Source: an uncultured cyanobacterium (GTDB lineage Bacteria; Cyanobacteriota; Cyanobacteriia; Cyanobacteriales; Geitlerinemataceae). From it: a stretch of DNA of 11,875 nt. The translations under genes and the position numbers were made by a program. Below the pieces are notes generated by a model. It had not been told where the DNA came from. It worked only from the letters and a program-made list of their open reading frames with translations, and made no database searches. The stretch lies in NCBI GenBank assembly GCA_937121005.1, contig CAKZKB010000663.1, positions 1-11,875 on the forward strand. Direction: 5' to 3'. This document shows, in pieces, positions 1 through 7,206 of this stretch. Every line of letters starts with the position of its first letter. The stretch's first letter is position 1.

Positions 1-1491
1 CCCGCCCGCTCCTAACGTCAGCCGTCGCACCCCCGACTCAAAATTAAACAGCCGCACCGTGCCATCGTTGCTACCGCTAACGAGAATATCGCCCTCCGGG
101 CCGATCGAGATGGCCTGCACCCAGTCATTATGAGCGGCGATCGTCCGCAAATACTCTCCCGTGCGTCGGTTCCACAGTTTAACGGTTCCGTAGCTGCCCG
201 AGGCCAGAGTACGGCCGTCAGGCGTTAACGCCACCGTATAGGCAAATCCTACATCATCGTCAATGGTTCGCAACAGCAACGGGCCGTTGGGAAAGTTGGC
301 CAGAATCGCGATCGGGTTGACAGGGAACAAACCGTAGCGCAAAGCGCCGTAGATCTGAGTCAGGGCCAGCAGCGACCCTACCCCCACGGCCACCCAGGGC
401 CATACCGTTGTCGGCAGGTTTGTGGGGCGAGAACGGCGGCCGCTGCGCGACTGGGTTCCCCCCTTCGTCCGCAAACTGCTATCGCTGGTGCGTTCTGGGA
501 GGGGAATTTTGCCGAGTTTAGAATCTTCGCGATCGTCGTTTTTCTTATTCTTAAACGGCCACAGTCCCGTATCCCCTTCCGGCGCTTCCCCCTTAATTTC
601 GGCCAGCATTTGTAAAATCACTTTGGCACTTTGGGGGCGGTTGCCCGGAAACGGAGCCATGAGATAGTCGATAATATCCCCCAACTCTGGCGAGGCGTGG
701 GGAGCGCTATCGCGCCACAGTAGCTTACCCGTGCGCGGATTTTCGGGAAACTCCGTCGGCCGCTTCCCAGTCAGCAGGTACACGAAGGTGCGCCCCAAGG
801 CATAAAAATCCGACTGGGGCACGGCTTTTCCGTTAATCTGTTCCGGTGGCGTGTAACCGGCCGAAATAATTTCTGTGACGTTTTGGCCCCCACCCACTTT
901 GTTGAGGTACGTGCCCGTCACCTCCCGAGCCGTCCCAAAGTCGATTAGCGCTAGCTGCCCTTCTACCCGGCGCATAATATTGTGCGGCTTGATATCTCGG
1001 TGGAAGTAGTGCAGTTGGTGCACGCCTTCTAAAATATCCGAGAGTTGCTCGAGCCACTCGATCGCCTCTTCTTGGGTAATGGGTTCGTTGTTGCGACGAG
1101 TCAGCCATTCTTTGAGGTTCAACCCCTCAATTTTCTCCATGATCAGGCAATGGAGGGGTTCGGCGCTTTCGTGGGGCCAGTAAACGAAGTAGCCGTCGGG
1201 GGGGACGGCGGGAATACCGGGATGGTTGAGGCGACCGAGAACCTTGGCCTCTTGTTGGAACAGGGAAACGGCTTTAGGATGGTTGCGGTAGAGGACTTTG
1301 AGCACGAAACGCTTGTTGTCGGCGGTCAGCACCTCGAAGGTTTTGCCAAATCCGCCGCTTCCCATGGGTTGGGTCACCCGATATTTATTTTTCAGCACCA
1401 ATTCCGACCCGCAGTGCTGGCACAAACGATCGTTTGGCTTCGCCTCGGGATCGGATGGGTTGGGGCATTGAGGATTGAGACAATAACTCAC
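1..1491 (-). CDS. Ser/Thr protein kinase with N-terminal Cys ribbon and C-terminal WD40 repeats (partial)
   Basis: Open from a GTG at 1491 to the left edge (497 codons); the C-terminus lies outside the window. Residues 4-27 form a four-cysteine ribbon (C4-x4-C9-x14-C24-x2-C27), as in SpkB-like cyanobacterial kinases. The kinase domain follows: glycine loop GSGGFG at 44-49, ATP-binding Lys65, catalytic loop HRDIKPHN with Asp166, DFG at 184-186 and GYTPPEQ at 212-218, so all key catalytic residues are present. A hydrophilic Ser/Arg-rich linker leads to one transmembrane helix (about 363-380). After it come at least two WD40 blades (TVKLWN near 437-442, then TVRLFN). The layout implies a cytoplasmic kinase and a WD40 region across the membrane, by family analogy. 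Substrates are unknown. The GTG start puts the Cys ribbon right at the N-terminus, the usual layout; its ribosome site is weak. It is divergent from phoH, with a 184-bp gap. Confidence 0.93.
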   Translation of the reverse strand, partial: MSYCLNPQCPNPSDPEAKPNDRLCQHCGSELVLKNKYRVTQPMGSGGFGKTFEVLTADNKRFVLKVLYRNHPKAVSLFQQEAKVLGRLNHPGIPAVPPDGYFVYWPHESAEPLHCLIMEKIEGLNLKEWLTRRNNEPITQEEAIEWLEQLSDILEGVHQLHYFHRDIKPHNIMRRVEGQLALIDFGTAREVTGTYLNKVGGGQNVTEIISAGYTPPEQINGKAVPQSDFYALGRTFVYLLTGKRPTEFPENPRTGKLLWRDSAPHASPELGDIIDYLMAPFPGNRPQSAKVILQMLAEIKGEAPEGDTGLWPFKNKKNDDREDSKLGKIPLPERTSDSSLRTKGGTQSRSGRRSRPTNLPTTVWPWVAVGVGSLLALTQIYGALRYGLFPVNPIAILANFPNGPLLLRTIDDDVGFAYTVALTPDGRTLASGSYGTVKLWNRRTGEYLRTIAAHNDWVQAISIGPEGDILVSGSNDGTVRLFNFESGVRRLTLGAGG

Positions 1492-1620
1492 GGACGATTT
1501 CTTATCCGAGCGCGATCTGGCTTGTCCCTCTTACTATAGCTCGAAACCCGCTTTCTCCCGCGATCGCTTTATGCCAATCTTGGAATTTGTCCGGGGACGG
1601 TGGCAAATCGAGTAAAATTA

Positions 1621-1652
1621 CTGACAATCGAGGCTCGATCGCAGACTATAAT
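1621..1652 (+). promoter_or_regulatory. phoH: Candidate phoH promoter with embedded palindrome
   Basis: A perfect -10 box TATAAT lies at 1647-1652. A -35-like CTGACA sits at 1621-1626, but the 20-nt spacer is longer than usual. Between them is a 13-nt palindrome, ATCGAGGCTCGAT (1627-1639), which could be an operator. Transcription starting near 1659 would leave a leader of only about 17-24 nt before the phoH start. Confidence 0.4.
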
Positions 1653-1675
1653 TGTAGTATGATGTAATCTATTTA

Positions 1676-2644
1676 TTGCTTGTGGAACAAACCTCCCTCG
1701 CCCTATCCTTTCCCGATCCCCAAAGCGCCATGGCCCTGGTGGGAAAGGGAGAAGAAAACCTGAAAACCCTCTCCCAGCAAACTGGGGCCAAGTTGGTACA
1801 GCGCGGCCAAGAATTGTTGCTGTCGGGAACGCCAACTCAGGTCGATCGTACCCGCGATCTGATTAAACTGCTCGAGCCCCTGTGGAAAGCGGGTAAAACC
1901 GTGGCCCCGGTCGATATTTCGACGGCGGTTCAGGCTCTCAATACCAACCGCCAAGACGAACTCGAAGACTTGCGCGACGATATTGTGGTGCAAACGCGCA
2001 AGGGCGAACCGATTCGGGCGAAAACGTTTCGGCAGCGTCAGTATATCAAAACCGTGCGCCGCTACGATTTGACGTTTTGTACCGGGCCGGCAGGGACGGG
2101 AAAAACCTATTTGGCGACCATGTTGGCGGTGAAAGCACTGACCAATAAAGAGTACGATCGCCTGATTCTCACTCGTCCGGCGGTGGAAGCGGGCGAGAAA
2201 CTCGGATTTTTACCGGGGGATTTGCAGCAGAAGGTTAATCCTTTTTTGCGCCCCCTTTACGATGCGCTTTACGAGCTCATCGATCCGATTAAGATCCCGG
2301 ATTTGATGGAGCGAGGAATCGTAGAAGTTGCTCCGCTTGCCTATATGCGCGGTCGCACGTTAAGCAATGCTTTCGTGATTCTCGATGAGGCCCAGAATAC
2401 CACGCCCGCCCAGATGAAAATGGTACTAACCCGGTTGGGTTTTAATGCCAAAATGGTGGTCACGGGGGATTTAACGCAAACGGATTTACCGGGAAATTCG
2501 CCTTCCGGTTTGGACGTGGCGATTAAAATTCTTCGCAATGTAGACGGGATTGGCTTCTGTCAGATGACGGCGGCGGATGTGGTGCGCCATGCGTTGGTAC
2601 AGCGCATTGTGGGAGCTTACGAACAGTACGAGAAGCGATCGTAA
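1676..2644 (+). CDS. phoH: PhoH family ATPase (PhoH-like phosphate-starvation protein)
   Basis: Full-length PhoH-family P-loop protein (322 aa). An N-terminal KH-like RNA-binding region (about 15-70) precedes the ATPase core. Walker A is GPAGTGKT at 137-144, the motif LTRPAVEAGEKLGFLPGD spans 165-182, Walker B VILDEAQN is at 234-241 and VVTGDLTQTDL at 261-271. Its strong similarity to SF1-type helicase cores and the KH-like region suggest an RNA-linked ATPase; the precise role in cyanobacteria is not settled. An in-frame stop (TAG, 1655-1657) limits the start to TTG 1676 or GTG 1682. GTG 1682 would give the more typical N-terminus, and neither has a clear Shine-Dalgarno. The gene stands alone, divergent from the kinase and convergent with the vWA gene. 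Confidence 0.95.
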   Translation: MLVEQTSLALSFPDPQSAMALVGKGEENLKTLSQQTGAKLVQRGQELLLSGTPTQVDRTRDLIKLLEPLWKAGKTVAPVDISTAVQALNTNRQDELEDLRDDIVVQTRKGEPIRAKTFRQRQYIKTVRRYDLTFCTGPAGTGKTYLATMLAVKALTNKEYDRLILTRPAVEAGEKLGFLPGDLQQKVNPFLRPLYDALYELIDPIKIPDLMERGIVEVAPLAYMRGRTLSNAFVILDEAQNTTPAQMKMVLTRLGFNAKMVVTGDLTQTDLPGNSPSGLDVAIKILRNVDGIGFCQMTAADVVRHALVQRIVGAYEQYEKRS

Positions 2645-2648
2645 CACA

Positions 2649-2670
2649 ATCGCCCCTGGTTAGGGGCGAT
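2649..2670. terminator. Hairpin between convergent phoH and the AAA_35-vWA gene
   Basis: Perfect 8-bp inverted repeat ATCGCCCC / GGGGCGAT (2649-2656 and 2663-2670) with a 6-nt TGGTTA loop, starting 5 nt after the phoH stop and 14 nt before the end of the opposing gene. No U-run follows on either strand, so it may act by folding or with help rather than as a classic intrinsic terminator. Confidence 0.5.
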
Positions 2671-2683
2671 GCCACATTTCCGC

Positions 2684-4591
2684 TTAATATTTGACATTCC
2701 TTTTATACCAGTCAGAATGGTCTCGTTTGACCCATTCTGGCAAACCGAGTTCGGGATCGTTTTTGAGTTGACGATCGAGAAATTCAATAATATCTTCCAT
2801 TTCGTTCGCCAAGTCGAATTGAAAGATGCTGCAAAGATTTCCGTGAGAATCCACATTATCTTTAGTGTTGTAATCTAGCTCCACAAAAGGAATTGGATTT
2901 TTGTAAACTTTTTCACCAATTCCAACCATGGCAACTTTGATCTCGTCTTGGTTGTCAAGACGTTTGCAAGTGTCGGTAATCAGTTTTTCAAACTGAGAGC
3001 GATCGGAAAGCACACCATCAGTATAGATAATAAAGAAAGCTCCTTTTCCTTGCTTGCGACCGTTTTCAAACCAATCGTTTAAGCATTTTGCCATCGTAGG
3101 GCAAATGAAGGTTGTCGAGTCGGGGGTATTTTCACGGAATATATCATCGAGATCGTTGGCATCGGTTACTTCAAAATCTAGACCGACGCGCTTGCGACTG
3201 AAAAAGTAGAGGTAGATGCGATCGCAGATTTTTTGATTCTCATGGCTTCGGGAGAAAATTTTACGAACATCACCTTTCAACAACTCTGTGCCAACGAATT
3301 GCCAACGAGTCATATCCTCGCCAGTTTCTTCGTCTTTATCGTTCATGGAATCGCTTTGATCGACAAGAATAAAGACATCCCGGTTGTAGATTTTGGTGCT
3401 AGGCATATAGTCCTCCTGGTTTTGGATAAACTGTTTTGTCGATTCAATCCATTCAGAATTGAAAACTTTTTTGTAGATCGGGTTAGCAACGCGAAGTTGA
3501 ATTCCTGACTTGGCCACCAACCCCGATACTAGCAAGCTCATTTGCTCTTCGCTGCTACCGTCAAACAGAACTGGAACTCCTCGTAAAATTTTGCGATACA
3601 GAGCCAAAGCAGATAGTTTTTCCTTTTGGGTAGTATAACCTGTTTTGAACCATTTCTCTATCTCTTGCAAATGAGACTGACGATCTTTTCTCCTCCAGTC
3701 AAAGATAATTTCTTTTCTGACTAACTTTTCCATGTCCGCTTTAAGGTTGCTTTGAGTGAGTTGAATTTTGCTCTCTACAACTAAATTGCAGAGGACTTGG
3801 GTTAAGAAGGGCTTCCCACCCGTCCACTTCAAAATTTCTTTTAATACTGGTTGAGGAGAATCTATTTTATCTTCGAGTCCTTGAAGCAGGCTCGGGCAGT
3901 CCCCCGAAAAGTTCTGGAGTTCGATTTCTTTGGCAGCGTTCATAGCAAAGCCAGCATGGTTGAGTAAATCGGAAGGCTTCGCAACCCCTAACAGAACAAA
4001 TGTTAAACAACAATGACGGAACACTTCGCGATCGGCTTCAGTCAGTGCCTTGATGACACCCATGAAACTATTTTGAAGTTTCCAGTAAATAAGTTGTTGG
4101 ATCTCATCGAGGAAAACCACCAGTTTGCGACCTTCAAGCCGCTCTAGAATATCGACAAGGCAATCCTGAAACCGCAGCGCGGGCGGTAATCCAGAATTTT
4201 CTTTCCAGATCGCATCCATTTCGGCAACCGAGTTAGGATAAAATTCTTTGATTTGCTGGCAAATCATTCTTAAAAGGCTTAAATACAGAGCCTCTTCCGA
4301 TACAGCTTGACCGAGAATCTGAAGATTGATTTTTACACATACGAGCCCTTTTTCGCTGACGCGATAAGCCGTTTTTACCATCAAACTCGACTTGCCCATT
4401 TGACGCGCTGCAAGCACGTAACAGGCGCGTCGATCGCAGGATTCTCCCTGAGCGTATGTTTCTGCTCCCAGCAAGAACTCGTAGAGTTCGTTATCTGCTT
4501 CTCGCCAAACATAGCTAGAAGCATCAATGGGCAAAGCTCCACCTTTAATTCCTTGATAGTAATTCATTTGTTCTTGGATCGCGACTACCAT
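2684..4591 (-). CDS. AAA-like (AAA_35-type) ATPase fused to a C-terminal von Willebrand factor A domain
   Basis: Two-domain protein of 635 aa. Residues about 10-385 match AAA-like (AAA_35) ATPases: GGALPIDASSYVWREAD near 17-33, Walker A region AARQMGKSSL at 61-70, Walker B KLVVFLDEIQQL at 156-167 with the catalytic Glu, WTGGKPFLTQ at 256-265, and the closing winged-helix motif NPIYKKVF at 370-377. Residues about 403-605 are a vWA domain with a complete MIDAS: DQSDS at 411-415, Thr493/Thr494, and Asp525 in YTDG. No signal peptide or membrane segment, so probably cytosolic. ATG 4591 was chosen because a GAGG lies 12 nt upstream. TTG 4600 places GAGG too close; ATG 4567 would still keep the domain. 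The start lies inside the upstream ATPase gene (47-nt overlap), implying one operon and translational coupling. A signalling or conflict role is inference; the substrate is unknown. Confidence 0.88.
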   Translation of the reverse strand: MVVAIQEQMNYYQGIKGGALPIDASSYVWREADNELYEFLLGAETYAQGESCDRRACYVLAARQMGKSSLMVKTAYRVSEKGLVCVKINLQILGQAVSEEALYLSLLRMICQQIKEFYPNSVAEMDAIWKENSGLPPALRFQDCLVDILERLEGRKLVVFLDEIQQLIYWKLQNSFMGVIKALTEADREVFRHCCLTFVLLGVAKPSDLLNHAGFAMNAAKEIELQNFSGDCPSLLQGLEDKIDSPQPVLKEILKWTGGKPFLTQVLCNLVVESKIQLTQSNLKADMEKLVRKEIIFDWRRKDRQSHLQEIEKWFKTGYTTQKEKLSALALYRKILRGVPVLFDGSSEEQMSLLVSGLVAKSGIQLRVANPIYKKVFNSEWIESTKQFIQNQEDYMPSTKIYNRDVFILVDQSDSMNDKDEETGEDMTRWQFVGTELLKGDVRKIFSRSHENQKICDRIYLYFFSRKRVGLDFEVTDANDLDDIFRENTPDSTTFICPTMAKCLNDWFENGRKQGKGAFFIIYTDGVLSDRSQFEKLITDTCKRLDNQDEIKVAMVGIGEKVYKNPIPFVELDYNTKDNVDSHGNLCSIFQFDLANEMEDIIEFLDRQLKNDPELGLPEWVKRDHSDWYKRNVKY

Positions 4592-5984
4592 TTTTTTCAA
4601 AATCCTCGAAATATTTTGAGAAGTAGGCTTGATAAAGCAGGGGAATTACACTTGCTCGATCTTCGTTTATTTGAATGAGTCCTGCTTGTTCTAGCTGAAA
4701 CTTAGCAAATTCATCATCACACTCTTCTTTTTCAAGAATCTTCTGTAAACATTGAGACAGACTTGGATGGTTCTCTAGAAGCTGCAAATATTGCAGTAAA
4801 TAGCTTCTGAATGGACTATCAGATCGATCCGCTTTTGCTAAAAAGATTCCTACCTCTATGTTATCATTTGCCAACTTGTTGAAAGCTAAATTCATTAGAG
4901 CAGGATGTCCTCCAACCCAATTCATAAGCGATTTGATGCTACCGCTCTCCAAAGCTAAACCATACTGATTTGCCAGTTTCGCTACCTGGCTTTCTGTAAA
5001 TTCTGGTAACTGTAGAGGAAGTCCTACATTGTCGAGTGGCGATCCTTGTAACTTGTATTGGGCATAAGGTTCGGTGGAATATGCAATAGCGATATGGGGC
5101 CAGACGATGGGATCTTGGCTGACACGCTTCATTTTTTCCTCGTTCCACGATCGCAGCAATTCCAAAAACTGCGTCTGCACGGGTTCGCGTCCCAAAACAG
5201 CATCAATGCCATCAATTAAAAGTGTTTTCGGTGATTTCAGTCTAGAAAAGACGTAATCGTTTAAGTAGTCCGTGCAAGGCAACCCCGGAGCCAGATCGTC
5301 GCGCCAATAGTCGCGCAAGTCTAGCGGTGGTTCTGCCAACTCGTTCTTAAACTCTCTTGTTACAGCATAGGTAAAGCAATACAGCAGCTTGCCTAAATTC
5401 TCAAAAACCTCTATACCGAAATCCTTGCCGCCCAAATCTACAAAACCAACAGTATGGCCGAGATGGTTTTCTAGAAAAGCCCTCAAATGGGTTAGCAGGC
5501 TCGATTTACCCGTGCGTCTCACTCCTTTAATGCGGGCAAACAGTCGCGACTCGTCAGCGTGAGCCGCAAACTCTCGTTCCAAAATTTCATCGGGCGATCG
5601 TCGCACGTATCGAGGATCCCCTAGCGGCACGATACCGTTCAATAGTGTCGTTTTGGGGCCAATCGCGGTCTCGTCTGTCTCTTTGGGAAGGGCGAGGGCA
5701 ATGTCGCGCAGTTCGGGATCCCGGAGCAGTTCGCGTTCGTACTGACGGATCAGATCGAGCAGTTCGGGGCGCTTGCGGGAGCGATCGCCCTCAAAGGGAT
5801 GACTCAAACCCAGCGCCTCGTAGATATTGGAGAGTTGCTTGCGAACCGTACCGGGGTGAATGTCCATCTCTATGGCAATCTCCTCATCCGTTTGTCCGCG
5901 CACGACCCCCAGCAGTACCGCCTTACGGCGTTCCGCTCTGTGGACGGCATCTTTAAGGGACTGGGCGAACAGTTGGTAGCTCAT
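4545..5984 (-). CDS. HTH-AAA_35 ATPase: N-terminal LuxR-like helix-turn-helix plus AAA-like ATPase
   Basis: 479 aa. Residues about 15-61 form a LuxR/GerE-like HTH, with GQTDEEIAIEMDIHPGTVRK at 30-49 and QLSNIYEALGL at 50-60. After a charged linker comes an AAA_35-type NTPase: Walker A region GVRRTGKSSLL at 154-164, Walker B strand KTLLIDGIDAVL at 253-264, LPEFTESQV at 326-334, WVGGHPALMN at 356-365 and a C-terminal winged-helix-like segment (about 431-459). The usual Walker B Glu (DExD) is Gly here (DGID), so hydrolysis may be weak or absent. The combination suggests an ATP-responsive DNA-binding regulator or STAND-like switch. It is first in a two-gene minus-strand unit overlapping the AAA_35-vWA gene. 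Four TTTGCGTA-like repeats lie within 150 bp upstream, consistent with autoregulation. The start ATG 5984 puts the HTH near the N-terminus; no strong Shine-Dalgarno is seen. Confidence 0.85.
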   Translation of the reverse strand: MSYQLFAQSLKDAVHRAERRKAVLLGVVRGQTDEEIAIEMDIHPGTVRKQLSNIYEALGLSHPFEGDRSRKRPELLDLIRQYERELLRDPELRDIALALPKETDETAIGPKTTLLNGIVPLGDPRYVRRSPDEILEREFAAHADESRLFARIKGVRRTGKSSLLTHLRAFLENHLGHTVGFVDLGGKDFGIEVFENLGKLLYCFTYAVTREFKNELAEPPLDLRDYWRDDLAPGLPCTDYLNDYVFSRLKSPKTLLIDGIDAVLGREPVQTQFLELLRSWNEEKMKRVSQDPIVWPHIAIAYSTEPYAQYKLQGSPLDNVGLPLQLPEFTESQVAKLANQYGLALESGSIKSLMNWVGGHPALMNLAFNKLANDNIEVGIFLAKADRSDSPFRSYLLQYLQLLENHPSLSQCLQKILEKEECDDEFAKFQLEQAGLIQINEDRASVIPLLYQAYFSKYFEDFEKNGSRDPRTNELLSRN

Positions 5985-6002
5985 GGACTCTATGGTAGCA
6001 CC

Positions 6003-6130
6003 TTTGCGTATTCATTGTACCAGATTTGCGTACTTTGGTTTTGCGTATCGGAAATGTAAATTTTTGTATCTTGTCCGTTTTATGACCTCGGCCCGGTTTG
6101 TGTATTATGAGTGACCATTGTTATGCGTAC
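6003..6130. repeat. Direct repeats TTTGCGTA (three exact, one degenerate), putative operator
   Basis: Exact TTTGCGTA occurs at 6003-6010, 6025-6032 and 6040-6047. A degenerate copy, TATGCGTA (6122-6129), lies nearer the divergent membrane-protein genes. All four are in the same orientation; start-to-start spacings are 22, 15 and 82 bp. The cluster begins 19 bp upstream of the HTH-ATPase start codon and surrounds its candidate -10. Three exact octamers in 45 bp are unlikely by chance, so a protein-binding array is likely, plausibly for the adjacent HTH protein. Confidence 0.6.
6014..6019 (-). promoter_or_regulatory. Candidate -10 box of the HTH-ATPase operon
   Basis: On the minus strand TACAAT reads from 6019 to 6014, about 30 bp upstream of ATG 5984, between the first and second TTTGCGTA repeats. 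No recognisable -35 is present at 17 bp spacing, which would fit a promoter needing an activator. Weak on its own. Confidence 0.35.
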
Positions 6131-6174
6131 TATTGTTGCAATAGAATACTGATAAAATGTACAAATTTTTCTTT

Positions 6175-6181
6175 AAGGAGG
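6175..6181 (+). promoter_or_regulatory. Strong Shine-Dalgarno AAGGAGG fixing an upstream start for the next gene
   Basis: AAGGAGG is a full anti-16S match, far better than other ribosome sites in the window. It lies 59 bp before TTG 6240, the first conventional start codon in frame, but only 4 nt before an in-frame ATT (6186). This points to initiation at ATT, or to a base error there. Confidence 0.6.
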
Positions 6182-6185
6182 CAAA

Positions 6186-6623
6186 ATTAACAACTGGATA
6201 CCTTCTTGCAGGACAATTCTTTCAGAAGTTAAGCAGAAGTTGGGAAGCTGGCTAGTTTTTGCAGTAACAATTCCCCTTCTCCCTTTTGGATTCAGGATGC
6301 TAGATATTTATCTAGATGCGTCTTCACAAAAAAATTTATCAGACCTATTTGTCTCTCTTTTTTGTCATGGAGACCTGCAATTGATATCAATTGTCCTAGC
6401 GTCTGAAGGATTGGGAAGGCTAGCCAAAACTAACAAAGACTTTTCGGGTAAAAGTATGCTCGTTCTGGGTTGTATAATAACTATCTATTTTGGTTGTTAT
6501 ACAGTTGATAAGGCAAAGGACAACTCAACCGATCCTTTAAACTTTGTTATTGTTTCAATAGTTCTCTTTGGACTTGCCTTTTTGTTTTCTGGATGTTGTG
6601 TTTATGTAACGGAGACTAAATAG
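6186..6623 (+). CDS. Small multi-spanning membrane protein, possible ATT start
   Basis: Starting at ATT 6186 the product is 145 aa; starting at TTG 6240 it is 127 aa. Hydrophobic helices are visible at about 21-38, 89-105 and 119-141 (long-form numbering), with a weaker one at 62-78 containing DLQLISIVLASEGLG. The form resembles small four-helix cyanobacterial membrane proteins of unknown function. The reading frame is open back to a stop at 6174-6176, and the consensus Shine-Dalgarno at 6175-6181 argues for the longer form: its extra 18 residues form an amphipathic lead-in that suits a membrane protein. The region is visibly AT-richer than its neighbours and has no HIP1, consistent with acquisition. 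It is divergent from the HTH-ATPase gene and probably co-transcribed with the gene starting at 6625. A membrane effector role is speculation. Confidence 0.7.
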   Translation: MNNWIPSCRTILSEVKQKLGSWLVFAVTIPLLPFGFRMLDIYLDASSQKNLSDLFVSLFCHGDLQLISIVLASEGLGRLAKTNKDFSGKSMLVLGCIITIYFGCYTVDKAKDNSTDPLNFVIVSIVLFGLAFLFSGCCVYVTETK

Positions 6624-6624
6624 A

Positions 6625-6873
6625 ATGGACTTGATACTAATTTTGGTCGTTTCAGCTTTGTTTACAGTTAGTTCTTTGAAGCTAGCTGTACAATCCTATC
6701 AAGAACAGGAGAAAAAACAGGATCGACAATCTTCAGACAATAACAATGGCAGCACCAATTACTACCAGGTAATTGTGAAGGACGATCGCGGTCAAACTGT
6801 CGCCACAGGGCATTTAGAGGGGATGCTTCAGTCTGAAGATTGCGAAAACCAAGTTTTTGCGAAGCTCAATTAA
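6625..6873 (+). CDS. Small protein with one N-terminal membrane anchor, unknown function
   Basis: 82 aa, not recognised. Residues 2-20 form a hydrophobic helix (signal anchor, or a signal peptide without an obvious cleavage site). A polar linker rich in Gln, Asp, Asn and Ser (about 25-43) leads to a short soluble part with a beta-hairpin-like stretch, YYQVIVKDDRGQTVATGHLEG at 46-66. The ATG lies 1 nt after the stop of the preceding membrane-protein gene, with CGGAG 10 nt upstream, so the two are almost certainly co-transcribed and may form a pair at the membrane. Confidence 0.7.
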   Translation: MDLILILVVSALFTVSSLKLAVQSYQEQEKKQDRQSSDNNNGSTNYYQVIVKDDRGQTVATGHLEGMLQSEDCENQVFAKLN

Positions 6874-6903
6874 TACACCTAGAAAATTACTGGAGATTCA
6901 TCC

Positions 6904-7164
6904 ATGAACGTTCAATCGAAAGCCAAACTACTGACACGGGAACAGATACAACAAGGAGCGCAAGCGGAACTCGATCGCCTCGATCGCGAGAACTTGCAAG
7001 CAACGTGGTACGATCGCGAAACTCAGACCGAACGCTCTATTTCCTTAACCTCTCTTCCGTTACAGAAGCAACAAGCGATCCGCGAGAGTCTCCAAGCCTT
7101 TGCAAAAGGAGATTTTATTTCCCTAGATGAATACGAAGAAGGCTTGCGATCGCGATCGAGCTAG
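6904..7164 (+). CDS. Probable antitoxin of a type II toxin-antitoxin pair
   Basis: 86 aa, charged and mostly helical. Residues 11-30 are an amphipathic helix (TREQIQQGAQAELDRLDREN). The C-terminal half (51-81) ends in GDFISLDEYEEGLRS, the pattern of antitoxin tails that wrap a RelE/ParE-fold toxin. GGAG at 6892-6895 lies 8 nt before the ATG. The gene is 30 nt after the small anchored-protein gene and 42 nt before the toxin-like gene, the usual antitoxin-first order. Unlike the genes before it, it is full of CGATCGC motifs that encode Leu-Asp-Arg and Arg-Ser-Arg runs. The family was not identified; the call rests mainly on pairing and size. Confidence 0.6.
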   Translation: MNVQSKAKLLTREQIQQGAQAELDRLDRENLQATWYDRETQTERSISLTSLPLQKQQAIRESLQAFAKGDFISLDEYEEGLRSRSS

Positions 7165-7206
7165 GATATTCTATGTCTTAGCTCCATCGCAGTTTGTTGT
7201 AAGTTT

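Noticed and set aside
1045..1539. 164-codon plus-strand frame opposite the kinase
   Set aside because: It is the antisense of the conserved kinase domain, whose catalytic motifs are all on the other strand.
6003..6130. TTTGCGTA repeats as a CRISPR array or replication origin iterons
   Set aside because: Unit too short and spacing irregular for CRISPR; no DnaA-box cluster or replication gene nearby, so an operator is more likely.
6194..6232. Short CTG-initiated 12-codon frame after the strong Shine-Dalgarno, a possible leader peptide
   Set aside because: CTG starts are rare and the product has no attenuator-like features; the ATT frame that leads into a real gene fits better.
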